Assembly (NCBI GenBank): GCA_002917075.1
Contig: NTMA01000011.1
Span: 62,001-126,000 of the forward strand
Source of the DNA: Hawksworthiomyces lignivorus
Lineage: Eukaryota; Ascomycota; Sordariomycetes; Ophiostomatales; Ophiostomataceae
DNA length: 64,000 nt
Direction of reading: 5' to 3'
Below the pieces are notes generated by a model, which did not search any database, was not told where the DNA came from, and was given only the letters and a program-made list of their open reading frames with translations. Each line of letters starts with the position of its first letter. Within the stretch, counting starts at the first letter, position 1. Position numbers and translations under genes: made by a program. This document shows, in pieces, positions 37,942 through 49,877 of this stretch.

Positions 37942-38511
37942 ATGCCTTCAGACCACGGAGCAGACTCTTTCTCCAATTTTGGCTCTGAAAGCATACTGGG
38001 GGATGAGCGTTCGTCTTTTGCGTCCACAGCTTCAACAGACCAGATATTGCCTACACCACCGATGCAGCAGCCGCAGTACCAAGACAGAACCACCAACAGC
38101 CAGGCCCGGGGTGCATCGCAGAACGGCCAGCAGCCGCACGAGCCGGAAAACCACCAGCAGCCTCCACGCGGTGAATCGGCATTTTCAGACACCGGAATGA
38201 TGGGGTCGCCACCGCCGTCATCCAATTTATCTGCCTATGCGCGCTCTATGCTCCTACATACCAAGCAGCAGATGGAAGCCACCTCTGGATCCCCGCCGCC
38301 GCCGCACCTTCACGTCGCTGGACCGGCAGGCAACTACCAGAATCACCACCATCATGACGGGCAGAACAACTGGATTGACTACCGCCGCAGCCAGCACGCT
38401 GAGACCCTCCGTCGCCAGCACCGTGAACTCGGGCACAACTCATCACTGCCCAATGGCACCCTGTCGACGATACCACAGCATGTATCGCCGTCGACTGCGA
38501 GAGTAGATTAG
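37942..38511 (+). CDS. Small disordered protein, 189 aa, function unknown
   Basis: A single-exon ORF preceded by a CT-rich leader. The start at 37942 has A at -3 (ACTATGC). I do not recognise a family. The sequence is rich in Gln, Pro, Ser and His and is probably intrinsically disordered. It has a short helical-looking block near residues 97-112 (SAYARSMLLHTKQQME), a His run (HHHH) near 136, and a second charged block (YRRSQHAETLRRQHREL) near 147-163. These two blocks are the likeliest conserved parts. There are no membrane segments or signal peptide. Its stop converges on YJU2. It may be a small nuclear or regulatory protein, but no role can be assigned. Confidence 0.6.
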   Translation: MPSDHGADSFSNFGSESILGDERSSFASTASTDQILPTPPMQQPQYQDRTTNSQARGASQNGQQPHEPENHQQPPRGESAFSDTGMMGSPPPSSNLSAYARSMLLHTKQQMEATSGSPPPPHLHVAGPAGNYQNHHHHDGQNNWIDYRRSQHAETLRRQHRELGHNSSLPNGTLSTIPQHVSPSTARVD

Positions 38512-39247
38512 CATTGCCACACTTTATTCAGAATTCTACGTACCTCCGTGGCTTCTATTACTGAACCAGCCTGATTGCCTCTCGTCTCTTTCTTCTTCTT
38601 CTCCAGTAACGGCCAATCGAAGCCTGGTTTCTCGGCATCTTGGCGCCCATTTCACTTCGCTGTCGCCATGTTATGTCTTCAATAACGGACTCCTGTGCAT
38701 CCCATTTCACAATTCCTTTATATGAGGGACTGCAAGCCCTTGTTGCTGTTGAAAATTATAAGACGCCGGCTGTAAATTCCTAAATCTTTCTTCTCAGCCT
38801 TATTTTCTCCCTTCGCTTTCTTATGAAAGTTCGATTACATCAAAAAGAAACACGAGAAACGAAAGCGACCAATTTTCGAACCCGAGACATATTCCATCTT
38901 TCACTCTTTTACATATTTTTCTGTTTTCTCTAGAAATACGATATGCGAACATGAACTTTGGAAATGGACGGTACAAGCCAGGTATACGAGGGTTTGCAAA
39001 ACAAAAGACTATTAACGGGATAAACCTTTTATTGCTTTCTAATATTCAGAGCCTTCACTAAAAAAGAAGAAAAAAACATTAAAAGGGTATACGTAGATAT
39101 ATCAAATACAAACAACTCAAGGAAAATGATGCTCCGTATCCCGAACTTGTTCTCTCCATGTGAACTGTAATGCTCGCCAGCCATGCCCGAAAAACGCCAC
39201 AAAAAAAATGCAGATTGAAAAACAACAGCCGAAGCATTTCCTCCCAA
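38512..39247. other. Convergent intergenic region, no gene seen
   Basis: 3' flanks of the 189-aa protein gene and YJU2. AT-rich with several ATTAAA/AATAAA-like words and no supportable ORF. Confidence 0.6.
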
Positions 39248-40498
39248 TCACACTAATGAGGGCTTCTTCTTGATGCCAAGCAATGAAGCATGGTCCTTCT
39301 TCTTTTTGATCTGCCGCTTGAAGCTGGGGACGGCACTGCTTGCAACGTCTGGCTTTGGAGGCGCCAGTGGCGCTGTCGTGGCAGGTGCCGCGCTACCATT
39401 CGCCGCCCCGTTGGCCGACTTCTTAGTATTCTTCATCCATGCCGGCTGCGCGTCGTCATCGTCATCGTCGTCGTCATCATCGTCGCCTACTACGATGTCG
39501 TCACTTGCGATCTCGGGTGCTAGCCCGTCTTGTGTCTGTGGTGCCGCTGCCGCCAGCGCTGCCGCCCCGGACCGGGCCGCGGCAAACGCCTGCCGGGCGG
39601 CCTCCTCGTCTTCGAGGTCCTGCAGCCGCAGGCGCTCCTGCTCGTCGGCCGGGCGCGCAAGAGCGACCGCCTCGAGGTGGTCGCGGTGGTCGGCGCGGGC
39701 GATGCGGGCGTTGCGGGTGCGGATCTCGTCGAGCGCGTCGGCCACGTCCATCTCGCGCTTGGCCTCGAGCGTCTTGGCCTCGAGCTCTTCCATGCGGTTC
39801 TGCTCGGCGGCGGCCTCACCCGCGGCCTCGGCCTCCTCGGCCTCCAGCCGGTCGAGGCGCTGCTCGTCCGTCTCCTCGATGGCCTGGCGCCAGGGTTCCA
39901 CGTTGCGCTTGGCGCCGGACACTACGGCGTAGTCCTGGTTCTTCGGGTCCGTGCGGAAGACGATCTCGGCGCTGCAGCGGGTGCAGCGGATGTAGAAGCG
40001 GTAGATCTGGATGCCCAGGTAATTTTCGTCAGGGGTCTCTTTGCGGGCGCTGGTTTTGTGGTTCGCCCCGTTAGCAAAACGTGCTTCTGCGGGGGGGAGG
40101 AAATGCGAGGAGAATTGTTCCTGCCAGAAGATGAGCACTTACTTAAACTTGCGCCCTTTGTAGATATACTGGTTTAGGCTTCATGTCAGCAATTTGCTAC
40201 CTCCGGTTTATATCACCAATAACGAAATCCCCGTCCTCGGTTTTTTTTCTTACCTCGCCGCATCGCGTGCAGCGCATGCTCATCGGCGACATCAGCCGCA
40301 CGACCTGGACGGCAGGACCTGCCTGCTTGGACTTGGGCCGCCGCCGGTTCAGAGAACTCGGATCAAAGTCCGGTGGATAGTACTTTGTCTATAGAGCAGA
40401 AAGGAAGAAGTTAGGATAACCTCATATTCACGGGCCGTAGGGGGAAAGCAAGTCTCTGTTGGGCTTCTTCCACGCACCAAAACCTTGCGCTCAGACAT
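39248..40498 (-). CDS. YJU2: Pre-mRNA splicing factor YJU2 / CWC16 (CCDC94 family)
   Basis: Spliceosome component that promotes the first catalytic step after Prp2 remodelling (known for yeast Yju2). Four exons: 40498-40478, 40388-40254, 40168-40143 and 40049-39248 (327 residues). Introns have GTGCGT, GTAAGA and GTAAGT donors. The N-terminus [17 protein letters not shown] is nearly invariant in the family. A zinc-binding C4 set is visible at Cys47/50 (RCTRCGEYIYKG) and Cys83/86 ([10 protein letters not shown]). The [21 protein letters not shown] block is also diagnostic. A long charged coiled coil (about 110-200) leads to a disordered C-terminus with an Asp run near residue 250 and Lys-rich end motifs. 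The acceptor of the last exon was placed at 40049 because it restores [13 protein letters not shown] nearby pyrimidine-backed AG would cause early termination. Confidence 0.95.
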
Positions 40499-40823
40499 GG
40501 CGATGGAATTCGCTTCTTCAGCTGTCTAACAAGCCTGAAATATAACAAATCGGTATAATCCACTGAGGCCAACAAGGCGATGTTGAATTTGTACAGAGAT
40601 GTAGATTGCGTGCGAGGTTGCGAAATTGCTGCGTCAAAGCAAACTCTAGTGATAGCGCGATAAGAAACCATTTGGGGGCGAGGCTGCCAGTGGCGTCGGT
40701 ACATGCCAGCTTAGCGCAGCTCGGAGTGTAACAAGGTTACTCCGGATCTCACAGCTGCCGAGGCACCCTGCCGAGCCTACATACAAGCTAGCTCCCTTGA
40801 AGCCACCAACACAACGCATGCAC

Positions 40824-40856
40824 GCCTGCAAGGAAGGCCTGCAAGGAAGGCCTGCA
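40824..40856. repeat. Tandem repeat, 13-bp unit, about 2.5 copies
   Basis: The unit GCCTGCAAGGAAG is repeated perfectly about 2.5 times. No function is evident. Confidence 0.9.
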
Positions 40857-42041
40857 CTCTCAACTTCTTCCCCGGCCTTTTCATTTATTTCATTTCACTT
40901 CACATCTCGCAATGATTTATCTGTAGCTTGCGAGCTGCAGGTTGAAGTGAACCAACAAGAAGGAACAAATTAAGGATTAACCTTGACTTGCAGACACGAG
41001 CATGACTCTTAGCGGCTATTGTCTGTTTGTTCTCAGGTTGTTTCGTTTGTCGCCAGTTTTAAGCATAAGTTCACGCCCACCTACTTTATACGGAGGGATG
41101 TCTCCAATACGGTATAGTCTACGCGCACTGGACCAATCTGCTCTCCTGCAAGCTAGCCGTGATCGGCAAGGAGACGTGTGCCGAACGCATCGTACATGAT
41201 TAAGTACCTCTTCCGGCATGTCAAATCTTGTGTAGCTCGGGTGTGACAATGACAGCTGAAGCAGCATGGCTTTCTCTCATTCTCGCAGCCAACCTTAGAG
41301 TCATTTATATTTACGTAACCTGATTTGGATGTTTTGTTCTGCGCCTCTTGTTGGCATCTTTTTTGCAACATCTTCTTCTCTGCTTAATATACTCCCCTCA
41401 TGTTTTCTTCCAACAGTCTCTGGCAACACAGCCTTCTTTGTCTTGTTTGCTATTCGCGGAGAAATCCGATCCACATGTGAAACGACCATGCACTTTTGTT
41501 TTCAAACTCTTTTTATCTCAGTTCGTATTTTCCATTCTTCTTCGGCTTTCACTTGCTGTTTTTTTGTTCGAGCCGGGTTCGCTGGACATCCACAAGTCGA
41601 ATAAAAGACGCTAAAGGCGCATGATACAGAATGCCTGCGAAGCTAAATAGAGAAGATCAAAAAGAGAAATAAGCTTACGAAGGTACGACACAAAAAGAGA
41701 ACGGGCACGCATGCAAAGTGGGTCTAATGAGGGTCTATTGTGTCGATCTCCGCATGTGTGGCCCGTTTACCCGTCAGCCTCATTCGGTCTCTTCTGGATA
41801 TTATTGTTTTCTTTCGGTTCGAGTAGCAGGCAAAATGTATCTTCGTGGAGAGCTTATGCTATAAAATTTTGCTTGAAGTCATTCTTTGTCTCGCCTATAC
41901 CTGCTGTTGTTGCTCTGAATTGAGAATATTTCTTTTTCAGATTGAATTCTCTCGAGCGTCTATTATCCTCTTCTTTTTCTTTACTTCTACATTTTTGACC
42001 AAAGTTGATCTGCGAGGTCCCTTTTGTCATCTGAGCTCCAG

Positions 42042-42339
42042 GTAAGAAATAAACGTGCTCTTGTCTGGGGTGCAGAAAATTTGGGGCGTAGTGTTTATTG
42101 ACCTGAGCGGATTAACTTTTACGAATATACGTTTTCCTTTCTTACAGGTTCATGCCGTGATGCGGCACAGTCGCTACCGAAACTATACTCTTTGCTCTTA
42201 TTGTGGGGATAAAGTGAACACTAAGAGCAACAAAGGAGGTAAAAGAGAATACAGTATCGAACAGAATAGTAACACAGGCATGAAGATGCATCTCATTACC
42301 GGTAGAGCGATTAAAACTATAGAACAAACGAAGAATTAG
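42042..42339 (+). other. Possible spliced transcript: intron-like segment followed by a 59-codon ORF
   Basis: A well-formed intron pattern spans 42042-42147: GTAAGA donor after CCAG, GATTAAC branch-like site and TTTCTTACAG acceptor. Thirteen bases later an ATG opens a 59-codon frame (42160-42339) whose peptide is basic and contains a CxxC pair (CSYCGDK). I recognise no family. This could be an upstream or antisense non-coding transcript, a small gene, or chance. Confidence 0.2.
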
Positions 42340-44448
42340 ATCTCCATCCATCTGCATCTCACAAATGGAAGAAGAGCAGAGAAGCCAAACCGAAGAGGAG
42401 GGTGAGGGATAAAACTAGTGACAGCAGACATTGAGGACATCTGACCGCATGTTCCAACCCAATCGTGGAATGGAAAAAAGTGAGTCGCCGGATATCTTGG
42501 GGGGTCTGGATAAAGTTCGGCACGGAGTTTCCTACCCTGGATGAAATGAAAATTTGGCCGAAAAATTTCACCGGGGTAGGCACAACAAGCAGAAAGAGAA
42601 AATATAACAGATTATATGAAAACCAAAATACTGAAAAAAGGCCTTCGTCTGGTTGGGACCATGTGGTGATAGAGGGAGGGTTACAATTGCCAAGCATCGG
42701 TTACTGTTTTGCCTGGCAGATCTCTGGTCAATGCCTTGTGACGGGAGCAAAGCGTAAAAGCGCAACAAGCGGTGGACAGAAAACAGAGGAGTAGAAGGTT
42801 CAAATAACAGAAAAATGGATGCATCCTAGTTAAATTTAACTTGTCTGTTACGTGACCGTTGGGAGACTAGTCGAGGTGGCTGCACAACAGGGATTAAAAA
42901 CTCTGAACGTTTTGTGACCGCGGGTCGCTTCGGTTGCGAACCTGGTCTCCGTGTGGGATAGTATGGAGAAAAGAAGACAAGGAATGTCCGAAGATGTTGG
43001 AGAGTAGCGGAAACAAATGGGACTCAAGATTGACAGATGAAGACGAAACAAAAAATGGGAGGAGAAACTGTGAGAGACAGAACACAGAAACAAGTGATCG
43101 CCACGGTCAGCTCACAGATTTAAACGACTTCGCCGCCAACGTACCAAATATACAAGCTGCAAATCTAAGGGAACAAAAAAAATAGCCTTCAGTTTTGTTC
43201 TCTTACGCAGTTGAACCATTTTCATCTATCTCGCCCCGAATGGCGGCCGCCATGGTGTAACAACATGCACGTATACATATGGTTGATGAGAGTTCGTGCA
43301 GCTTTTTGCCGTGGATGTGGAGAAGATTTTCGTCTAGAACAAGAAAAGAAACAAAGCCAACGAACCAACAACAATCCAGGGGTAGCAGATGGTGTTTTCA
43401 TAGTCAACCTAACTGCTGGTGATTTATCTTTGTGGGGAAAAAGGAACGTTAGTTCCAAGCGCCCAACATGGTCACTGAGATAGTACGACGTAAAGCACAG
43501 CCTTGCCGTGCCTCCCATGTCGGTGGGGAAGAAAGCAAAAAGACGGTGATGGTCAAGGTGTCCACGTGTAGAAACATGGCAATGGTGCTTTTGCGTAGTG
43601 GTAACTTTATATTAGGATATTATGGGTCCAGACAGAGAAGTGATAGGCTGCAACAGGGACTTTTCCACCCCGGCTAAATTCAGCAAAAAGCAACGGTATA
43701 GCGTATCATGAAGTGAGATGCCAAGGTTGAGGAGGAGGCGAGATGTCTAGAAAGGGTAAGAAGAGGGGATGAGAACCACCGAGAGGACCTTTTTTAACGA
43801 TGCTGCACAAGGGACGGGAAAGGACGAAGGGGAGTTTCCTTTTACCCTCCCCAGTACAGCGATATGAACGTCCGGCGACAACGCCCGCCCGTGCCGCTCC
43901 AACCCTTCATTCCAGTTCATCTGTTGTCACACTGCTTCGTACGCATCAGTTTCCTGCAGAGGTGCGGACCGAATGGTTTGCTTCCAGGGCAATATACAGA
44001 GTTGCCTTGACATATTACTGCGCTGTAGAGATACCAAAAAGTTTGATGGCCAAGGCAGTGGAGAGTTGAGGAGAACAAAATGACGAAATGAGGAGCGAAG
44101 ACAGAGAAGAACGACTTGAAGGCTTGAGGATTCGAGCGTTTGAGCTAAACGGTTGAGGGAATGCATTCAGGAAAGTACAACAATCCTTGCCATTGGAGTT
44201 CCATGTCTATTCTTATGATCGTCTCATGCTCTTGTCTATATTCAAGCTTTGATTTGATTAGCCGTCTTTGTTCGCTCTTTTCCGTACCCACCTGGCTGGG
44301 ATTGATGCAGCCGGCGAGCACTCTACGTTTTTATTTCTCTTGGCAACTTCATGTCCTCGTCTATTCCAGTGGACCAGACAATTGTTCCAAAAGTGGTGTT
44401 TCCTTTTCCATATACTTTATAAATATACAAACTATATGCACTCTGCCT

Positions 44449-44460
44449 ATATATATATAA
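44449..44460 (+). promoter_or_regulatory. TATA-like element of the MFS transporter gene
   Basis: TATATATATATA followed by AGGGC, about 300 bp upstream of the start codon and followed by a CT-rich leader, which is a common fungal promoter layout. Position and function are inferred. Confidence 0.35.
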
Positions 44461-44755
44461 GGGCATATATACAATGATGAGAAAGCCGAAACGCCCCTGT
44501 CCTTAGCTCTCTCCCCCTTTTCACTTTTTCGTCTCCTCTTATCCTTTATTTTCAATCCTTCTGCTTTTTTGGTGACTTTCAACTTCCCGTTAACTTTTTT
44601 CCTTCCTTCTCCAACTTCACAGCTGTCAACGTGGTGAAGTGGCACAAGAGAGAAAATCAGTAAACGGCTTTTACAGTGCTGTTTTCTTATTCTTTTTCTC
44701 TTTTTTCAATCGAAACCCGGCAGAGCATTAACTCTTCAACAATAAAGTCGCAACC

Positions 44756-46529
44756 ATGGTGGCCGGTGCAAATGACGGCTCCGACAATGTCCTCCATCGC
44801 ATGGCGATGGACGACCCTGTCCCCTGGTACAGAAAACGGCACCTGCGAACATTGTACCTGCTTCTGTTTCCTTGCGTCATTGGTATCGAGATGACATCTG
44901 GCTTCGACTCTCAAATTATCAACGCTGTCCAAATTGTGCCGGCATGGTCTGCTTGTATGTCGTGCAGTTTTGCTGTCACTGACCGAGAATGGTGGTAAAG
45001 TCAAAAATAAAATCTAACATGAACTAGACTTCGGCAACCCACAGGGTGGCTACCAGGGCATTATGGCCTCGTCTCTTCCGCTTGGTGCTTGCATTGGCTT
45101 GCCGTTCATTCCTTACATTAATGACGGCTTCGGACGTCGATGGTGCATTATGTTCGGCTCGATTCTCATGATCATTGGCTCGCTGATCCAAGGTTTCGCT
45201 ATCAATGGCCCTATGTACATTATCGCCCGGTGCATCATTGGATTTGGTCTCCCATTTGCGATTGTTGCTGGTTCTTGCCTCATTGGCGAGCTCGGTTACC
45301 CAAAGGAGCGGCCTGTGCTGACTTCGCTGTTTAATGCTTGCTACTTTATCGGCGCGATTGTTGCAGCTGGAATTACCTTTGGCACGCAGACCATCCAGAG
45401 CAACTGGTCATGGCGCATCCCCTCGCTGCTGCAGATGGCCCCCTCTGTCCTCCAGGTCTCGTTCGTTTTGTTCCTGCCCGAGAGCCCTCGTTGGCTTATC
45501 AGCCAGGACAAGCATGAAGAGGCACTGCAAGTTCTGATCCAGTATCACGGCGAGGGTGATCCGGAATCTCCCTTTGTCTTGGCCGAAATGGCGGAAATCA
45601 AGACTACCATCGCGATTGAGTTGGAACATGCCAAGATGTCGTGGATGGATATGGTGCGGTCAGCTGGTGCCCGCCGCCGTGTACTGATCGGTTCGCTGCT
45701 TGGCTTGTTCACTCAGCTATCAGGCAACGTGGTCATCTCGTACTACCTCGGTGATGCCCTTAACCTGATTGGCTTCAAGAGTGCCGACTTCAAAGCCAAG
45801 TATAATCTAGGCAACCAGTGCTGGAGTCTGATCTGCGGTGTCGGTGCCGCCCTGATTATTATGCGTTTCCGCCGTCGGACGATGTACCTCACGGGTATCC
45901 TGTCCATCTTGGCTGTGTATATTGCTTGGACGGTATGCTCGGCGATTGTCGTGGACACTGGGGACCGGATTGCCGCCAAGATGTCTCTCTTCTGGATCTA
46001 CGCCTACAGTCCGGCATACAATACTTGCTTCAACGCCCTCACCTACACATACCTAGTCGAGATCTTCCCGTACGCCCAGCGTGCCCGGGGCATTTCGATT
46101 TTCCAGTTCTTTGGCAAGGCTGCGCAGTTCTTTGGCACTAACGTGAACCCAATTGGTGCGAATCTTCTTCCCTTGTCTCGTTTTCTCCTTTGCTTCAGTT
46201 TTTCCGTCTCTTACTGACCAAATCAAAGGCCTGCAAAGCATTGGCTGGAAGTTCCTGCTTGTCTACACTTGCTGGATTGTTGTTGAGGCAGTTCTCATCT
46301 ACTGGCTCTGGCCCGAGACCTCTGGCCGCACCCTGGAAGAGCTTGCTTTCCGTAAGTCCTTTTCTTGTTTATGTTGCTCTATGCGATTTAGTCTTCCCCA
46401 TTCCATACCACTTCTAACCACCCAACAGTCTTCGAGGAGGACCAGCTTGAGCAGCAACAGCTTGCGCAAGCGGCGGAGCGTTTCCACTCGGACGAGAAGT
46501 CGCAGTCGCCAACAACAGAGCATGTGTAA
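44756..46529 (+). CDS. MFS sugar transporter (lactose permease/hexose transporter-like)
   Basis: Plasma-membrane sugar:proton symporter of the major facilitator superfamily, 12 predicted membrane helices. Four exons: 44756-44954, 45028-46155, 46229-46351 and 46429-46529 (516 residues). Introns have GTATGT, GTGCGA and GTAAGT donors, with CTAAC or CTGAC branches. Family signatures: GFDSQIIN in helix 1, INDGFGRRW after helix 2 (loop 2-3 RXGRR-type), GELGYPKERP, PESPRWLISQ before the central loop, and PETSGRTLEEL after helix 12. The C-terminal tail is Glu/Gln-rich and cytosolic. Exon junctions restore VPAW-SAYFGNPQGGYQGI and NPIGLQSIGWK, as in homologues. Many fungal members were named lactose permease or quinate/hexose transporter by similarity. 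The substrate cannot be read from sequence. It is not flanked by sugar-catabolic genes. Confidence 0.93.
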
Positions 46530-48580
46530 ATGGCCGAAGAAGTATAGCTGGTTTAGCCAAATGCTTTGTATCCAGATACTCATATATGAGAAGCATGCCA
46601 ACAGCTCCATTCCTATTATTAGGAGTGAGGCCAAAAGAGTGAACGAACTGAACTGAATAAGTGGAAAGGAGAGAAAAATACGCACAATCTCAAAAAGGGG
46701 AATGGGGAGGAAGAAAACATAATTATTTGCGCTCACTAGACGGCATTCTCACCATGGCATGCATCCTCTTCCTGCACTCTTGTGTTATCCTTCCTCCTGG
46801 CCTTTCTTCTACCTGCATATATCGAATTGCATCACTGTTGTTCACTTACACATCATTCATTATCTTGTCTTAATTACACCATTCTTTTATATACTTCGCA
46901 GATTCCTTCTTAATTATAGGTCTTGCTTTATTCCAAACGTGAATTACCGTATATGACCCTTAGATTTTATACTTTGACATATTTTTTACGGACACACTGG
47001 TTCTTTCACGGTATTCTGTAAGCGCCTTAGAGTCTCCCGTATGCGAAGTTCGAATACGCGTGAATAAATATTCATTTATAGAATATATTGATGCTTTTAT
47101 CCAATTTACGGTTTAGCTCTTTGAATCGGATTGCCCCACAAATCTGAAGACCCCGCGACTTGAATCGGTGCCGTCTAGGCGAGCCAGGGTCGACCAGGAT
47201 ATATTGTATAACCCCTGCCAGTAAAAGCAAGATAAAAGTCCCCTGGTATGACGTACACCGTGCTCGCAAGGCTTGAAGCGCAGCATTTCGCCAAAGTTTC
47301 CATTTTCGATGTCTTGATTTACTTACAGTATCATTCTGCAAGAAATATGAAGGAGCAAATGTGAAATTGGATGGCTGGAAACACACACATGCATGTGCAC
47401 TAACAGAGAAGCTATGCAATTATACATGAACGGATACTTCAGCATGCACTTAACCGTGTCACGTCATACGTTTTCATTTTGAGTTACTGCGTCTTGTGCT
47501 ATCGAAGCTTCTGGTACCTACTATACAAGCCCCACTATTTGAGACCCCGCCGCCCGAAAATCAGCCTCCGCTCGTTATGTTTTTGGTGGTCTGTCCCCCG
47601 CCATTCACGCTATTTTGCTTCTCTACCCGTTGAGCACAAGAGCAGGAAGGAACAGATGATTTGTGCACCACCTCTTCTCCTGCGTTCCTTCCCTTCTATT
47701 CTTCTATTCCTTCGGTTCTCCCTTGTTCTCTGGTGACATCGTCGCTGTCTTCCACTTACTTTCCTCCAGATTGCTTCACATTTCATTGACTGCATCTCCC
47801 TCCAACCTCGCAATTTGTCTTCCTTTTGAATAGCCACCACTACGCAAAGTAGCTAGCCTCGCTCGCCCACACTGCGGTTGCCCTCCACAGCTTTTCGAGT
47901 TGCTTCTAGTAGTTTTAGCAGATCTTCGACGGGACACGGAACCGGACGCCCTCCGGCTTATAGATAATAGCACTCAGCCCTGCTTGCCTCTGTCCTCACT
48001 TCTCCTGCTCTCTTTTGTTCTATTCTCTTCTGTTTCTGTTTCTTTTCTTTTCTCTTTCTTCAACAAAACCTTTCTCAAGATTTCTATTGACCTTCGTTCG
48101 CAAACCGAGCAACGAATCGATCTTTCCAACAACTCCTGCAATTCGTGTACATCCAATTGTATCGCATCCACCAATTCGTTCAATTCAGCTTGTTTGGAGG
48201 TCTCCAACGAGATCAATTCTTTATTGGACAATCTTTCAACACGTTCTTTTTTCACGAGTTGCCACAGCCACCGATTTCTTTCATTTTGACTGGGTAAAAC
48301 TCGACATATCACTTCTGTCTGGAGACACACTACTGAGCCGTTTTCGTCACCGCCTCCATCTCCACAGGCTGACGTCCAACATCAACACATATTTCGCCGG
48401 CTCTTTTTCATTTTACCTGTTCTGCCATCTTCATCACAGTCAACCCGGCGACAGATATTATCTGCAGTTCTGTGCGATCAAAAATAGCTCAACAACAACT
48501 GCTTAAATCCACGACAGAGGCAGCACTTTCGCATCATTTGTCTCACGTGTCATCCCCACTTCACTTAAATATCATTCATC
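46530..48580. other. Intergenic region and probable long 5' leader of the J-protein gene
   Basis: About 2 kb with no supportable gene. The last ~700 bp are rich in pyrimidines and in TTC/TCT words, as in highly expressed fungal genes. One heat-shock-element-like pair, GAAGCTTC, occurs near 47505, but I see no convincing three-unit array. Confidence 0.5.
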
Positions 48581-49877
48581 ATGGTCAAGGAGACGAAGCT
48601 CTACGACCAACTTGGCATCAAGTCTGATGCGACTCAAGATGAAATAAAGAAGGCCTACCGGTAAGCATATTCTATTTCTTCTGTTTTGCTTTTGCTTTAT
48701 TAAAGTTCGTACCTACACAAGATACGCTAACTGATTTTAGGAAAATGGCCCTCAAGTGGCATCCTGACAAGAACAAAGACAATGCTGCTGCCGCCGAGAA
48801 GTTTAAAGAGTGCTCTCAAGCCTACGAGATTCTTTCCGACCCAGAGAAGCGGAAAACATACGATAGCTATGGTCTTGAGTTCATCTTACGCGGTGGCGTA
48901 CCCTACGAAGGCCCAGGTGGTGAAGCTGGCCCGAACCCATTTGCCGGTGGCGGCATGCCTGGCGGTTTCGAGAACTTCAGCTTTGGTGGCATGCCAGGAG
49001 ACGGTGGTGGTGCACGCACTTTCCGCTTCTCCAGCGGTGGACCTGGAGGCTTCAAATTCAGTGCACCAGATGCCACTTTCTCAGAATTTGTTCGGAGCGG
49101 CGGTGCTGGAGGCTCTGATGACTTCAGCGACTTTTTTGCCAACCTCGCTGGCGCCGGCCTTGGCGGCGGCATGCCTCGGACATCACGATCTTCACGTGGT
49201 CCACCAGGTGGCTTTGGCCCCTCGGACGGTGACCCATTCGGCGGCGCTGGCCGTAGCGCAAGGCATCATACGCCAGAAGTTACAACTGTAGAGCGGCCAC
49301 TACCAGTATCGCTCGAGGAGATGTTCAACGGCACCACAAAGAAGATGAAGATCAAGCGCAAGATGTACGACGAGACTGGCAAGAGGACGACCACTGACAC
49401 CGTGCTGGAGGTGCCAATCAAAGCTGGCCTCAAGAAGGGGAGCAAGATTCGATTTAAGGGCGTTGGCGACCAAGAAGAAGGTGGCCAGCAGGATCTTGTT
49501 TTCATTGTGGAAGAGGTAAGCAACTGATTTTCCCCATGCAGTATACTAATTCTCTCGTGAAGAAATGCTAACTCGTGTATTAGAAAAAACACCCCATGTT
49601 CACGCGAGACGGCGACGATGTCGTCGTCAACGTTGATCTCGACCTGAAGGAGGCCTTGACGGGTTGGAAGCGCATTGTGTCCACGATCGACGGCAAGCAA
49701 ATAAACATTGAGAAGTCCGGTCCAACACAGCCAGGCTCAAGCGATTCCTACCCATCTCTAGGCATGCCGATTTCGAAACTGCCTGGACAACGTGGCAAAT
49801 TCGTCGTCAAATACAACGTCAAGTTCCCGACATCGCTGACAGCCGCCCAGAAGCAGAAATTGCGCGAGATTTTATAA
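48581..49877 (+). CDS. SIS1: Type II (Sis1/DNAJB) Hsp40 co-chaperone
   Basis: Cytosolic J-protein that delivers clients to Hsp70 and stimulates its ATPase; budding yeast Sis1 and fission yeast Psi1 are relatives. Exons are 48581-48660, 48741-49515 and 49584-49877 (382 residues). Introns have GTAAGC donors, CTAAC-type branches and TAG acceptors. The J domain spans residues 1-70 with the HPD motif at 34-36 (KWHPDKNKD). A Gly/Phe/Met-rich region (about 75-185) follows. Then come the two beta-sandwich client-binding domains (from [15 protein letters not shown]) and the C-terminal region ([18 protein letters not shown]). No CxxCxGxG zinc repeats are present, which separates it from Ydj1-type proteins. 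It converges with UTP13. Confidence 0.96.

Larger units (their letters stand above)
40499..44755. other. Long intergenic region upstream of the MFS transporter gene
   Basis: No conserved coding gene was found in 4.2 kb on either strand. It contains a 13-bp tandem repeat (40824-40856), an intron-like structure with a downstream 59-codon ORF (42042-42339), and AT-rich promoter-like sequence from about 44400. Small ORFs of 60-112 codons are scattered and unconvincing. Confidence 0.55.

Noticed and set aside
39530..40177. Plus-strand 215-codon ORF opposite YJU2
   Set aside because: Antisense shadow. The minus-strand YJU2 model has intact family motifs and consistent splice phases.
47100..47240. 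Possible tRNA or tRNA-derived SINE on the minus strand (CCGATTCAAGTC resembles a B box)
   Set aside because: No matching A box at the right spacing and no cloverleaf could be folded by eye.
48500..48580. Heat-shock element array in the J-protein promoter
   Set aside because: I looked for alternating GAA/TTC units at 5-bp spacing and found only isolated pairs.
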